Both the position numbers and the translations under genes were made by a program. This document shows positions 12,235 to 24,957 of a stretch of 64,000 bases of DNA, piece by piece. How positions within the stretch are numbered: the stretch's first letter is position 1; the number at the start of each line of letters is the position of its first letter. Under the pieces are notes generated by a model, which was not told the origin of the DNA, made no database searches, and saw only the letters and a program-made list of their open reading frames with translations. The stretch is from Pegoplata infirma (taxonomy: Eukaryota; Arthropoda; Insecta; Diptera; Anthomyiidae): the NCBI GenBank assembly GCA_963921195.1, contig OY992536.1:227886023-227950022 (forward strand), read 5' to 3'.

Positions 12235-13870
12235 ATCCAGAGCTTTTTGAAGCCCACTGATGAGCTATAAAACTGAAAATTGCCATGCACATAATAAAAC
12301 ACCTTGGGCAGATCCTAACGTACCCGGATTTTCGATTTTTTGCCTGTGGGCGGAGAAATAAGCGGAAAAGTTGGCGTGGCAAAATTCAATTTTTTTACAT
12401 TTTTGCTTAATGTAAAGCCCCTAATGACTTAGGAAGCTGAAAACTTCCTAGAATATAGTCCTAACGATAGCGCATATCCCCAAGTAGTCGGATTAAAAAT
12501 TTTCGCAATGTGGGCGGAGAATTATGGTGAAAAGTGGCGTGGCAAAATTGGGATTTTTTAACATTTTTACTTCTTTTGAAGCCCCCAAATGACTTAGGAA
12601 GCGGAAAATTGCATAACATTTTTTTCTAACAATGAAGCATATCCTGAAGTAATCGGATCTAAATTTTTTAGACTGTGGAAGGAGAATTAAGAGAAAAATG
12701 GGGCGTGGCAAAACTGTGTTTTTAAATATTTTAACTAATTTGAAGACCCTCACTGACCTATGTAGATGAAAATTGACATTTTTGCTTATTTTAAAGTCCT
12801 CTAACGACTTAGGAAGCTAAAAATTTCCTAGAATATAGTCGAAGTAGTCGACTATATGCTAGGACTATTCTACTGGCGGAGAATTGAAAGGAAAACGGGG
12901 GGGTCACAAAATTGGGAATTCTAACATTTTAACTTCTTTTGAAGCCCTCAAAGGAAGCGGAAAATGCATAGCGAATAGTCCTTACGATGTAGAATATCCT
13001 GAAGTAATCAGATTTAAAATTTCTCGACTGTGGACGAAGAATTAAAAGATAAAAGAGGCAGGAAACATTGGGTGTTTTAATATTTAAAGACCCCCAAAGT
13101 TGGTTTCATGGGGAAGATCAACACGAATCTGGATTTTTGATATCCAGTGTATGGGTGGAGAATAAGAAAGGCAAAGGGGCGTGGCAAATTTATTTCCAAC
13201 TATTTTCTGTATATATATATTTTTTTTTGTGTTTCTCTTATTTTTTGTGTATCCAGCCCTTTTGAATCTCATTGATGGAGTTAGGCTGGATTACTCAATG
13301 TTAAGTTATAAAATAACTCTTCGTTAAATTTAACTTTTTCATACAAATTTTCACATTTCACATCCTTTAAATCGACAGTTAGAAGCTAACTTTTCGTTGA
13401 GTAATCCGCCCTTAAAAGCTTAAAATTGGCATGTATATAGTAAAACACCAGGGAAAGATTCTTACGAAGCAGGATTTTTAGTCTGTGGGCGGCGAATTAC
13501 GAGAAAAAGGGGCCTTGGCAAAATATTTTTTTTTTTGTAACATTTAAGAGTATTTTTAAGCTCCTCCCCGCCCCAAAGAATTAGGAAGCTCAAAATTTCT
13601 AACATGTAGTCCTATGAAGCATATTCTAAAGTAGTCCGATTTAACATTTTTGGATTGTAGACGGAAAGTTGAGAGGAAAAAGGGGCAAGGCAATATTGTG
13701 TTTTATTTTTTTTTTTTAAAGCCGAAAATTGGCAAGCATATTGTCCTGACTCTGGAGCATATTCTAAAGTAGTCAGAGTTAGTGAAAAGAGAGTTTTAGT
13801 GAAAAAATTGTGTTTTTTAACATTTTATCTAATTTTAAAACCGTTCATGACTAAGAAAGATAAAAATTGC
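12235..13870 (+). repeat. ~165 bp minisatellite of the second Helitron-like element
   Basis: The unit reads roughly GAAGCCC-ATGACTTAGGAAGC, GAAAATTGCATA, ATAGTCCTAACGATG, AGCATATCC, AAGTAGTCGGATTTAAAATT, CTGTGGGCGGAGAATTA, GGGGCGTGGCAAAATT, TTTAACATTTT. The GACTTAGGAAGC box recurs at about 12426, 12591, 12803 and 13580 with decayed copies between, and units resume after the foldback at about 14970. Confidence 0.78.
13284..13411. mobile_element. PIF/Harbinger-type MITE, 128 bp
   Basis: The ends are GGCTGGATTACTCAA on the left and GGGCGGATTACTCAA on the right, flanked on both sides by TTA (13281-13283 and 13412-13414). A 3 bp TTA/TAA duplication with G-rich ends is typical of PIF/Harbinger. 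The whole element is a loose palindrome with no coding capacity. Confidence 0.75.
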
Positions 13871-13878
13871 CATGTATA

Positions 13879-14965
13879 TGAGGCATTCCACACCAAATGT
13901 CCCGCTACAGAAAAACATGTGTCCCGTAAATTTCTGAATAGGTTGTTTGGATAGCCCTATATGTAACTAAGAAAATTGCGTTTTTGGTTTTTCAAATTTT
14001 CGAAAACTGGGCTTAGGAGGCGAGGTAAAATATTGGAAAAATGGTAAAATTTGTGGCGAGTTGCCTTGATTAAATATTTATCACATTAAAACGGAATGCA
14101 CCACAATGTCAAAAATTTACGTTCTTATATAGTTTTGTATGGTCTATCGATTAAAAATTCTTTTTTTGAAAAATTTTCAGAACCCGTTCTGAAATTTTCC
14201 ATTTTTTAAAAAAGTCAATTTATCAAAAATCCGGCCAATTTTTTTTTTTTTCTTTTTTATTTATTTTTTTAAAAGTTTAGATGTTTGTCCATCCACACAA
14301 AAAAAATCAGAAACACGTTCATCTTTTTTTTCGAGAAAATCGCATTTGAACTTTAAATTTCATAACAATTTTGTTATTTGCTTGTATTTCTTTGTTTTAA
14401 ATTTGCGAATGAGTAATATTAATTACATAAATATTCGTCATACGCTCTGTTGACACAACGAAATACAAGCAAATTACTAAATTGTTATGAAATTTAAAGT
14501 TCAAATGCGATTTTCTTGAAAAAAAAGATGAACGTGTTTCTGATTTTTTTTTGTGTGGATGGACAAACATCTAAACTTTTAAAAAAATAAATAAAAAAGA
14601 AAAAAAAGTGGCTGGATTTTTGATAAATTGACTTTTTTAAAAAATGGAAAATTTCAGAACGGGTTCTGAAAATTTTCCAAAAAAAAAAAATTTAATCGAT
14701 AGCCCATACAAAACTATATAAGAACGTATATTTTTGACATTGTGGTGCATTCCGTTTTAATGTGATATATATTTAATCAAGGCAACTCTCCACAAATTTG
14801 ACCATTTTTCCAATATTTGCCACGCCTCCTAAGCCCAGTTTTTGAAAAATTGAAAAACCAAAAAAGCAATTTTCTAAGTTCCATATAGGGCTATCCATAT
14901 CACCTATTCAGAAGTTTACGGTACACATGTTTTTTTTCGCTGGACATTTGGTGTGGAATGCCTCA
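13879..14965. mobile_element. Foldback element, TGAGGCATTCC family, 1087 bp
   Basis: Nearly the whole element is one inverted repeat, with arms of about 540 bp meeting near 14425. Both ends read TGAGGCATTCCACACCAAAT on their own strand, with TA outside. Removing the element and one TA restores the host minisatellite word CATGTATATGAG, comparable to CATGTATATAGT at 13430-13441. Arms differ by scattered substitutions. Related copies lie at 19759-21760. Confidence 0.85.
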
Positions 14966-15029
14966 TATATGAGTGACCATGGGACAGATCCACACGATGG
15001 ATTTTTGATATCCGGTTTAAGGACGGAGA

Positions 15030-15269
15030 TCATTGAACACATCCTGTGTCACTGCCCGGCTTTGGCACGAACTCGACTATCAATTATAGGAAGTTCACAG
15101 TTCGAGACTTTGGAGGAAATTACGAAGATAGACCTAAAAATTTAAAACAATTCTCAATGAAGGTCAATGTATTTAGTTAACATCGATAAGCGGAAAAGTT
15201 TTGTGGTATCGCTATGGACCAATTTATCTATGCGGAGTGCCAATCTGGCACCGATAACCTAACCTAACC
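15030..15269 (+). pseudogene. 5'-truncated non-LTR retrotransposon fragment (ORF2 C-terminus)
   Basis: The 12 bp duplication TAAGGACGGAGA flanks it exactly (15018-15029 and 15270-15281). Translation in frame from 15029 gives IEHILCHCPALARTRL, IIGSSQF and a stop at 15143-15145. The HxLCxCPAxxxxRxxxIG pattern is the cysteine/histidine motif found near the C-terminus of non-LTR ORF2 proteins of the R1/LOA/I/Jockey groups. The 3' tail is three CCTAA-type units. At 240 bp it is a dead-on-arrival copy, inserted into the second Helitron-like element. Confidence 0.82.
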
Positions 15270-15476
15270 TAAGGACGGAGAGACGAAATGGGCGTGCTAA
15301 ATTTAGTTCTAAAATTGTATTAATAAAACCTTTTATACTCATTTAATTTTTTTCCAGTTTCGGAAATAAATTGATGTAACTCAATCTAGCAATATTAAGT
15401 TTTTGAAGCACAAACATAATTTTTTATAAAGTTTTGTAAAAAATTAGAATTATTGAGAAAAGTTATTTGGTGTTCC

Positions 15477-15504
15477 GCCTGGCAGGGACAGGCTATTCAA
15501 CTAG
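15477..15504 (+). other. Helitron-type 3' terminus
   Basis: GCCTG (15477-15481) pairs with CAGGC (15489-15493) across a 7 nt loop; seven bases later comes CTAG (15501-15504), then T. The geometry is nearly that of the terminus at 3038-3068. Confidence 0.7.
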
Positions 15505-16378
15505 TTTTTTTTATAAAAAAAAAAATTTTGATGAAAAAGAAAATTTTTCATTGAAAAAAAGTCATAAAAATAAAATGAGAAAAACTTGATGCAAAAAAAT
15601 AAAATTGGATAAAAAAAAATGATAAAAAAAAAATTAATGAAAAATAATTATGCCTTAATAAAAATTTGATGAAAAAAAAATTTTTGTGACAACCAAAAAA
15701 AAAAGTTATGAAAACCATGTTTGTGATAAAAAAAAAAACTTTTAATTTTTGGGTGTAAAAGTAATAGTTCAAAGTGTTGCATAGCTATTTCTATATCTGC
15801 ATTATAGTTTTTTTTCGGTTTTGTTCTTCTTTTTTTTTTTAGGAGATTTTTTTCTTTTCTTTTCCATATTTGTGTTTCCACAATTCAAGTTAAATATAAA
15901 ATAGTTATACATTAAAAAAAAAAATTCTAACCACTATACATATTATAACTTTATGTATCAAAGTTATGAATGAATAAGCAAATGTAGACATACTGTATTT
16001 GAAAACTCTATACATGGTCTGAGTTATAGAAAATTGAATAACGACAAAAAACAAAAATTGTTCAATATGAAAAATTGATTTGTCTTTCGTTAGTTTCGAT
16101 AGCCAATGTATGAAAAAAAGTCAATATAAGGGAATTTACAACAACGTCAATAACGTTTACAATAAAATGATATACTTTTACAACTACCACTTCATCTACA
16201 TACATGTAGTATATGCAAAAATATGGCATACCATACAAATCATTTGGTTTTTAAATTTGTCAATTTGTCATTTAGAATTTTTTTTTCAAGAAATCAAAAA
16301 ATTCCTTATTCAATTTTTAGAAAATGTCAGTGGAGTTACTATTTAGTGCTGAATGCCCCTTATGTAAAAGAGAATGTA
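15505..16378. repeat. GATGAAAAAAAA-type low-complexity tract, then A+T-rich DNA
   Basis: 15530-15750 is a degenerate run of (T/G)ATGAAAAAAA/TGATAAAAAAA words, the inverse of the TTTTTTCATCAAA tracts at 39.1 and 53.7 kb. From 15860 to 16378 nothing recognisable is present. Confidence 0.6.
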
Positions 16379-16380
16379 TA

Positions 16381-17103
16381 CACCCAAAAAATTACATAGT
16401 TGTTGATTACTATTTTTTCAACTATGTCATAGGTGAAATAACCCCAACTATGCCATAGTTGATGAGACATAGTGGTTGTTAACTATGTTTCTTTCAAATA
16501 AACAAATCAACTATGGAAAAAGTTACTGACAACGATGTATTTGATAAAAATGTAAAAATAGTAGCTAATAACTATTTAATCGTTGTTTTTATTAAAAATC
16601 AGACGTAGTTGATATTTACTATGTTATACTAGAAATAGTTATTATAAATGACCTATTTTTTTAAAATAAAAATGCAATGTTTTGGTTTATATTTATTAAA
16701 TTGATTTATTTAAATAACACAATAAAAGTTATTCGCTTATACCATACCATACGATACATTTCATTTCCATTACATTTTATTTCCATTTTTTTAGATGCGT
16801 ATTTAAAGTTGGTTGGATGCAATCAAATTTTTCTTCTTCCGTGGTAATTGATGTGGACTCTAATAATTGAAAAGTATTTATTGTTTCATTCTTTTTTTAA
16901 ATTCTGACACTTTTCTGTTTGATTTTTACAATATTAACTTTTGTTCTTTTTGAACTGTTTTCAGTTTCAAACTTTAAAATTTTTAATAAATCGTTGTGAT
17001 CAACTTTGTCCATAGTTGTTATTGATTATAAATAGTTGATTTTAAATTTATTTAAAACAACTATGGATTTTGTTAACTATGCTACTATGAAATTTTTTGG
17101 GTG
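16381..17103. mobile_element. TA-flanked CACCCAAAAAA element (723 bp)
   Basis: The ends are CACCCAAAAAATTACATAG and, on the other strand, CACCCAAAAAATTTCATAG, with TA outside on both sides. The interior is filled with repeats of AACTATG/CATAGTT and its variants. The ends resemble the CACTCAAAA family. No coding. Confidence 0.78.
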
Positions 17104-17634
17104 TAGAAGAATATTTTTTTTTAATAAAAAACAATATTGATAGTAATAAATAATGGAAAAAGTTTTTTTTTTCTTTTGAAACATGTAAAAAAAAAGAAAA
17201 AAAAATTATACAAAAATCAGTACAATACCAAAAAATCATATTTACATAAGAATGCAAATAGCAAAAGTTATCAGAAAAAAAATGCTAAAAATAAAACAAG
17301 TTATTTCTGCTAGATCAATGAATTTTTTTACCAACATACGAAAAAAATGTTTTTCGTTTTCGATTGTTGTCATTTTCCAGTAAGTGGTTTTTCTTTTTCA
17401 TTACAAAATTAATAACAACGTTTCTGAAATTATATGTTGATTTTTATATAAAAATAGTGTTAATCAAGAAGTTCGACATCTAAGCCCGAAGTAACTTTAA
17501 AATTTTGTTGCTATCAGATCGCCAAATACCAGCTACGATGGTGCGCATGATTTATATTTGTGTAAACCTCAATTAAATATTGTTCATACGTACGTACCAG
17601 GAATGACCCCCGTTTTATTCCTAGTTAGTTTGAG

Positions 17635-18135
17635 TAGAGATGAGCGCGTGTCACGAATTTTTCGTGATTCACGTGATTTACGCGTGAATAACGCGTGATC
17701 GTGAGTGTAATTTATTTTTACTGACGTGATCGTGAGTGCGCGTGATTAGAAAAAATAGTTTCGTCGTGAGTTTGCGTGATTGTATTGTGCTGTATGAACC
17801 AGAAAACAAGTAAGAAAATCGTTATCACATTAAATTTAGACGGTAATTAATACCAAATTATGATTTAAATATATTTTTATGATAATTTTAAGAATTAAAA
17901 TTCGTTTTGTGCAAGAAAACGAAAAAAGTAAAATAAAAATTTGTTTATTTTAATTTGGTGAATCCTCGTGAGCGTGATTATTTCGTGAGCGTGAGAAAAA
18001 TTTTAGTTACTCACGTGAGCGTGCGTAAACGTGAGCAGAAAAAAAAAATTTCGTGCGTGATCGTGAGTGAGCAATATTTTTATTTCGTGAGCGTGAACGT
18101 GCGTGAGTCAAAATTCTTTCACGCGCCCATCTCTA
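17635..18135. mobile_element. CGTGAGCGTGAG-rich hAT-like element
   Basis: The ends are TAGAGATGAGCGCGTG and, inverted, TAGAGATGGGCGCGTG. Flanks AGTTTGAG and AGTTTGTA match at 6 of 8 positions, a plausible aged 8 bp duplication. The interior carries many CGTGAGCGTGA/CACGTGA words on both sides. No coding. Confidence 0.62.
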
Positions 18136-18278
18136 GTTTGTAGTAACCGAAAAATTTTCAAAATTTTTTTTATTAAAATATATAAATTTTGGTGCCGTGA
18201 CATTGCCCCCACAGACATTATCCCCATTTCCGTTATAGGAATTAAGTCCGAAATGAATTCAACCATAATCTCTACAAC

Positions 18279-19702
18279 GGTGCACAGTGGAAGATTTGGA
18301 ATTTTTTTTGGAAATAATTCAGCCAATTTTTTTGGAGCTTAAATTTGGTAGTTGAAGCCAAGCGGTTGAACGGGAAAGGCAGCAGAACCCTCTGAACTTA
18401 TGTACATTTTGCATACGAACAATTTAAACGCTTGACATTTTTTGCTTGTTATCAGATTTCCTAAAAAAAATTTATGTGTACATAAAAAAAATTTACAAAG
18501 TTGGTGTGGTTATCTCTTATCCTTTACGAGATAGAGCCATTTTAAAAAGTGAAGTTTTAAAGTTTGACCGATCTGGCTCCAGTATTTTGCCAATAGGCAC
18601 TTTTGCATTTATTTCTATTAATTTCAAATTAACTTCAAAACTAGAGAGATTTTTGACTTTTTCAAAACAAAAAACTTATCGAAATCTTGTTTTAGTCAGA
18701 ATTTGCACCATTTTAAAGTTAAAAATAAAAAAATAAGACTTTTTTCGTAAAAAGTACCAACACTCTTTTGACTCTAGATAAAAAGTTTGGTTCAGAACAT
18801 GTGGAATATTTTTACTAGTTTGAAAGATAACATTACGTAGATTAGTTTAGAATAAAAATGGATGCCGAGGTGTAAATATTGCACCGCCTGACCCATTCAA
18901 ATTTGGTAAATTTTCGGCCTGAAGATCTACTTTAACCCACTGTGAAAAAACGCAGGCGCAATTTCCATTCTAAAAATTTCCAAAAATATGATTTTTGCTG
19001 CCACGCCACAATAAAGGTGGTGCTAAAAATTCCCGCATGGTTTACATGATAGACCATCCACACCTGCTTTTATAGGCTGCTCAGGGGCATGTGTTGTTTT
19101 TTCAAAGTGGTTTTAAGTCGATTTTTATGCCAAAATTGGATGGGTCTGGCGTGGAAATATTTACACACCGGCCTCCATTTTTGTTCTTAACTCATTTTAT
19201 TACATTTATGTAACATTTCAAACTAGTAAAAATAATCAACATGTTTTGAAGTTTTGTTTGTTTTTACGAAAAAAAATCGTATTTGTTTTATTTTTTTTTT
19301 TTATTTTTAAAGTGGTGTAACTTCTGAAGTCGCTTAATTTTTTGTTTTTCAAATGTCAGAAATTTATATAGTTTTAAAGTGAAATTAATTTGAAACAGCT
19401 CTATGGCGGAAAGTATCAGAGATAACCACACCCACTAAGCAGGTTTTCCTAGGCCTCTACATACATATAATTTTTTTTAGAAAATCTGATAGCAAACAAA
19501 AAATGGTTAGCGTTTAAATTGCTAGTATGCAAAAGGTACCCTAATTTGAAGTGCTCTACTCCCTCCCCGTTGAATCGCTGGGCTCCAACTTCCAAACATT
19601 AGCTCGAAAATTCGGTAGCCATGACCATTCCAAATTTCAAGGCAATCGGTCCTGAATGGCTGAATTATTTCCCAAAAAAATTCCAAATCTCCCACGGCTA
19701 AC
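18279..19702. mobile_element. Foldback element with CACAGTGG-like end, ~1.4 kb
   Basis: The left arm (TGGAAGATTTGGAATTTTTT, AATAATTCAGCCA, GTTGAACGGGAAAGGCAGCA, AATTTAAACGCT, TATCAGATTT, GTGTGGTTATCTCT) is found inverted on the right side to 19702. The arms are well diverged and the loop is at about 18905-19130. A separate partial copy of the left arm occurs at 25028-25510. No target duplication was identified. Confidence 0.72.
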
Positions 19703-19758
19703 GATGTCTCCAAACCGAGGCCAGATTCGTGTTTAGCGAGCAAAAATCAACCTATATA

Positions 19759-21760
19759 TGAGGCATTCCAAACCAAATGTCCATCGAAAAAAAACATGTG
19801 TAAAAATCTGGGCTTAGGAGGCGTGGTCAAATATTGGAAAAATGGTCAAATTTGTGGCTAGTTGCCTTGATTAAATATTTATCACATTAAAACGGAATCC
19901 ACCACAATCTTAAAAATTTACATTCTTATATAGTTTTGTATGGGCTATCGATTAATTTTTTTTTTTTTTTTTTTTAATTTTCGGAACCCGTTCTGAAATT
20001 TTCCATTTTTAAAAAAGTCAATTTATCAAAAATCCGGCCACTTTTTTTCTTTTTTAATTTTTTTTTTTATTAAGTTTAGATGTTTCTCCATCCACACAAA
20101 AAAATGCAAAAACACATTTTTGTTTTTTTCGAGAAAATCGCATTTGAATTTTAAATTTCAAACAATTTAGTAATTTGCTTGTATTTTCTTGTTTCAACAG
20201 TACGTATGAGGAATATTTATGCAACTAATATTACTCATTCGCAACGTTAAAACAAAGAAATACAAGCAAATTACAAAATTGTTATGAAATTTAAAGTTCA
20301 AATCCGATTTTCTCGAAAAAAAAACGAAGAACGTGTTTCTGAATTTTTTTGTGAGGATGGACAAACATCTAAACATTTAAAAAAAAAAAACTGTAAAAAA
20401 GAAAAAAAAAAGGTGACCTCGCCTCCTAAGCCCAGTTTTTGAAAATTTGAAAAACCAAAAACGCAATTTTCTTAGTTTCATATAGGGCTATCCAAACAAC
20501 CTATTCAGAAATTTACGGGACATATGTTTTTCTGTAGCGGGACATTTGGTGTGGAATGCCTCATATATAAGTTTGTCATTCCGTTTGTAACTCATCGAAA
20601 TATCGCTCTGGGACCCAATAAAGAATATATATTCATGATTCCCGATTGATTTTAAGACGTTCTAGCTAAGCCCAGTTTTTGAAAAACCAAAAACGCAATT
20701 ATCTTAGTTCCATATAGGGCTATCCAAACAACCTATTCAAAAATTTACGGGACACATGTTTTTCTGTAGCGGGATAAATGTCCAGCGAAAAAAACACGTT
20801 TACCGTAAACTTCTGAATAGGTGGTATGGATAGCCCTATATGAAACTTTGAAAATTGCGTTTTTGGTTTTTAAATTTTTCAAAAACTGGGCTTAGGAGGC
20901 GTGGTCAAATATTGGAAAAATGGTCAAATTTGTGGCGAGTTGCCTCGACTAAATATTTATCACATTAAAACAGAATACACCACAATCTTAAAAATTTACA
21001 TTTTATATAGTTTTGTATGGGTTAGCGATTAATTTTTTTTTGTTTTTAAATTTTCAGAACCCGTTCTGGAATTTTCCATTTTTTTAAAAAGTCAATTTAT
21101 CAAAATTCCTGCCCCTTTTTTTTTAAAGTTTAGATGTTTGTCCATCCACACAAAAAAATTCAGACACACGTTTTTAATTTTTTTTCGAGAAAATCGCATT
21201 TGAATTTTAAATTTCATAACAGTTTAGTAATTTGCTTGTATTTTCTTGTTTCAACAGAGCGTATGAATAATATTACTGCAATTAATATTACTCATTCGCA
21301 ACATTAAAACAAAAAAATACAAGCAAATTTCAAAATTGTTATGAAATTTTAAATTCAAATGCGATTTACTCGAAAAAAACGAAGAACGTGTTTCTGAATT
21401 TTAAAAAAAAAAAAAATAAAAAAAAGTGGCCGGTTTTTTGGTAAATTGACTTTTTTAAAAAATGCAAAATTTCAAAACGGGTTCTGAAGATTTTCCAAAA
21501 AAAACTCCATACAAAACTATATAAGAATGTAAATTTTTGAGATTGTGGTGCATTCCGTTTTAATGTGATAAAATTTAATCAAGGCAACTCGCCACAAATT
21601 TGACCATTTTTCCAATATTTGACCACGGCCAGTTTTTGAAAATTAGAAAAACCAAAAATGCAATTTTCTTAGTTCCATATAGGGCTATCCAAACAACCTA
21701 TTCAGAAATTTGCGGGACACATGTTTTTCTGAAGCGGGACATTTGGTGTGGAATGCCTCA
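19759..21760. mobile_element. Cluster of TGAGGCATTCC foldbacks with a DINE scrap
   Basis: First unit 19759-20563: begins TGAGGCATTCCAAACCAAAT and ends with the inverse, ...ATTTGGTGTGGAATGCCTCA. A 103 bp DINE-1-like piece follows (20564-20666, TTTGTCATTCCGTTTGTAAC). Then comes a right-arm fragment (20668-20776) and a second foldback ending at 21760. All arms match the 13879-14965 element, with internal deletions. Confidence 0.75.
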
Positions 21761-22192
21761 TATGTTAATTCCAGAAGGAGGTTATTTTGCCTGTCGAATA
21801 GTGTAACCTATCTTCACTTCCTATGGGGGTTTCTATGCAATATTTCATGGCATTATGGAAAATTTCTCAATGAATGGAACATACCTCACGGAATGGGCAA
21901 TATCTTATGGAATGGACGATATATATTTTTAGCGTAAGTCTCCTTTTTGATGAAATTTTTTTTACTTAAAAATTTAAAGCATTTAAACAATTTAAATAAT
22001 TTAAAAAATTCGTAGATATTCGTAAAAAAACGCGAGTGCGACCTTAAGACTTTATTTTAAAAATCCCCCCAAAAAAAAAAAAAAAATCATTAAAAAGAAC
22101 AAATTCAGGGGGTAAGACCTAAAAAAAAAATTGGACATGTAGGGTTCAACGTCCAAAATTAAGCTCGAAATTACGTTGGCTGCACTCAAAAT
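21761..22192. other. Spacer without gene
   Basis: It has GGAATG(G)-containing words (TTATGGAATGGACGATATAT near 21908-21927) that resemble the end of the foldback at 22698. No coding or tandem structure is visible. Confidence 0.4.
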
Positions 22193-22417
22193 AATTCTAC
22201 AGTAAAAGGTTTAGTAAGTGATTTTGTACAAAACTCTACTAATTATTTACTATTTTTAGTATCTTCAAAGTACTAAAATTAGTAATTTTTACTGGTTTTC
22301 AATAAATTTAGTAAAAAATTTTAGTATTGGTTACCAATTTCTGCACCAGGTCCTTTTGAACTAAAATTTTGTTAAATTTTTAGTATTAAATACCCACGTT
22401 TTTTTTTTTTTTGGGTG
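22193..22417. mobile_element. Short CACTCAAAA/CACCCAAAA MITE (225 bp)
   Basis: The ends are CACTCAAAATAATTCTACAG and an inverted CACCCAAAAAAAAAAAA. The interior has inverted TTTAGTA/TACTAAA words. The right flank is TA and the left is TG, probably a mutated target site. Confidence 0.6.
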
Positions 22418-22697
22418 TAAAACCGGTATGAATTTCGCTGCAATTGAAGCACTACTTACTACCCAGCAAAACTTAGATTACCAAATAAGGTATAAAATAA
22501 GGTATAGGATCTCTTATTTTATACATGATTTTAACAGGCGATGAGACTCAAAGTAATGCATCCACATTATCACAAAAATACCAGTAAGGTATAAAATAAG
22601 TCATAAATTTATAACGAAGAATACGAGTAAGGTGTAAAATATATGATATTTTATAGGTTACGAGAAATGAAATAATATAGCATACCAGAAGATAATA

Positions 22698-24446
22698 TAT
22701 CGTCCATTCCATGAGACATTTTAAAAAATCTGACCGAGGGTCTTCCGATTTTTGTTATATTTTTCATACATATACTCTATGGAGCCAATTTCAAAGTTCA
22801 TCCATCAGATCGAAAATATTCGAAAAACTCGCGATTTTATTCACGATTTTCATTTTTAAAAAAGTCAAAAAAATGCAAAATCTGTGTAACTTTAAGTAGC
22901 TGTATTTTCTAAACTACTTATCGCATTTTAACAATCTATAGCGCATAAGAGTAGTATGTAAGTCTATTTTAATTTCTAATAAACTGAAAAAATATTGGTG
23001 GTTTAAAAGTGCATTTTATATGCAAATGCAGTTTTGAAGTGCATTTTGCGAAACTTTTACCCCTTTTAATTTTTTTTTAATTAGCATATTTGGAAAATTT
23101 AGAATTTTTGCTACAAAAAAATGTTTTAATTACAATGGACCGAGAATGTATGCTATTTTTAATATTTTTTTTAAAAAAATACTTCCATAAGTTTCCCTTA
23201 TAAAAATTTTATTTTTTAAATTATACCAAAATCATGTAAAAAGATATGTTTATAAACCGTTATATTTTCAAAAGTGTTAATCGTATTTTACTGTTTTTAT
23301 GCTCATTAGAAAGGTATTTTTGTCTTTTTTTCGCATGTAATGACCGCAAAAATTTTGGTGCTTCAAAAATGCATTTTAAATGCAAATGCAGTTTTGAAGT
23401 GCATTTTTCAAAACTTTTACCCCTTTGTATTTTTTTTTAATTATCATATTCGAAAAGTTTACAATTTTTACTACAAAATAATGTCCTCCTAATAATGGAC
23501 TCAAGGTGTGTGCTATTTTTTAGAATTTTTTAAAAAATCATGTACTTTCAGATTTTTTTGGTTTAATTTAAAATATTAAAATTTGTTTTAAGGAAATTTT
23601 TAAAATTTCTTTAAAAATAGCACACACAGTGGGTCCATTATTAGGAGGACATTATTTTGTAGTAAAAATTGTAAACGTTTCGAATATGATAATTAAAAAA
23701 AAATTCAAAGGGGTAAAAGTTTTGAAAACTGCACTTCAAAACTGCATTTGCATTTAAAATGAATTTTTGAAACACCAACATTTCTGTGGTCATTAAATGC
23801 AAAAAAGGGACAAAAATACCTTTCTTATGTGTATAAAAACAATAAGATACGATTGGTACTTTTGTAAATATAAAGGTTTAAAAACATGTCTTTTTACATG
23901 ATTTTGGTATAATTTAAAAAATAAAAATTTTTATAAGGAAAACTAAAGGGAGTATTTTTTTAAAAAAAATATTAAAAATAGCATACATTCTCGGTCCATT
24001 GTAGTCAACAAATTTTTTTGTAGCAAAAATTCTAAACTTTCCAAATATGCTAATTAAAAAAAAATTAAAAGGGGTAAAAGTTTCGCAAAATGCACTTCAA
24101 AACTGCATTTGCATATAATATGCACTTTTAAACCACCAATATTTTTTCAGTTTATTAGAAATTAAAATAGACTTACATACCATTCGTATGCGCTATAGAT
24201 TGTTAAAATGCGATGAATAGTTTAGAAAATACAGCTGCTCAAATTTACACAGATTTTGCATTTTTTTTACTTTTTTAAAAACGAAAATCGTGAGTAAAAT
24301 CGCGAGTTTTTCGAATATTTTCGATCTGATGTTTGAAATTTGAAATTGGCTCCATAGAGTATCTGTATGAAAAAAATAACAAAAATCGGAAGACCCTCGG
24401 TCAAAAAATGCCTTAAATTACCAAATGTCTGGTGGAATGAACGATA
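22698..24446. mobile_element. Foldback element, ~1.75 kb, TATCGTYCATTCCA ends
   Basis: A near-complete palindrome centred at about 23570. The ends are TATCGTCCATTCCATGAGAC and TATCGTTCATTCCACCAGAC with TA outside. Each arm also holds a direct duplication of a ~75 bp block (GTGCATTTTATATGCAAATG, CAGTTTTGAAGTGCATTTT, AAACTTTTACCCC). Arm identity is high by eye. It interrupts the TACCCAGC element. Confidence 0.82.
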
Positions 24447-24461
24447 TAAGGTGTTACGAAT

Positions 24462-24585
24462 AGTGAAAAAGTAATTTTGTATTAAATTTACTCACGTGAT
24501 TGTAAGTGAGTGTAAGTAGATAAAATATGCTCGTGAGTGTGTGTCGTTAGAAATTTCCTGTCGTGAGCCCATCTCTAGTTTAAAC
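24462..24585. mobile_element. Fragment of the CGTGAG-rich family
   Basis: TTACTCACGTGATTGTAAG, GTGAGTGTAAGTAGA and the end GTCGTGAGCCCATCTCTA match 7835-7945. The left end is missing. Confidence 0.6.
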
Positions 24586-24957
24586 TTATGCATTTTTTTA
24601 TAAAATAATTATTATTTTTTGTTATTGTAATGCATTATGCATCCAATTATAAATAACACATTATTTCAAACTTTCAAATAATACATAATGTAACCAAATA
24701 TAAGTGATCCATGACTTAATGTTTAGAAATAACAAATATGAAATACATTTTTTCCAATAATCATGCATTACGTAGCAAATTATTTGTAATGCATTATTTT
24801 TCACTTGAAAATAATACGTTGTGGAACAAATGTTTGGTAAGACATCATAAAATAATGCTACAAATAAGTTATATGCATTACCTGGTAATGTGTTATATAA
24901 TCCCTACCCATTACCAAAGTTTTGCTGGGTAATTTGCTGAATTATTAAAAACTTAAA

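Larger units (their letters stand above)
12196..15504 (+). mobile_element. Second Helitron-like element
   Basis: A ~165 bp minisatellite body is followed by unique sequence and a Helitron-type 3' end (15477-15504). The layout matches 1-3068, but the minisatellite sequence is unrelated. It has been interrupted by a Harbinger MITE (13284-13411), a foldback (13879-14965) and a non-LTR fragment (15030-15269). No Rep/helicase is visible. The left boundary is a guess, placed where the TATATATATAATTTCCC stretch precedes the first unit. Confidence 0.6.
22460..24931. mobile_element. TACCCAGCAAAAC element, split by a foldback
   Basis: The left end TACCCAGCAAAACTTAGATT is repeated inverted at the right, ...CAAAGTTTTGCTGGGTA. 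The two outer parts, 22460-22697 and 24586-24931, contain GGTATAAAATAAG and TAATGCATTA words. A foldback (22698-24446) and a CGTGAG fragment lie between. Ends alike occur at 12184-12195 and 38400-38411, so this is a dispersed MITE family. Confidence 0.6.
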
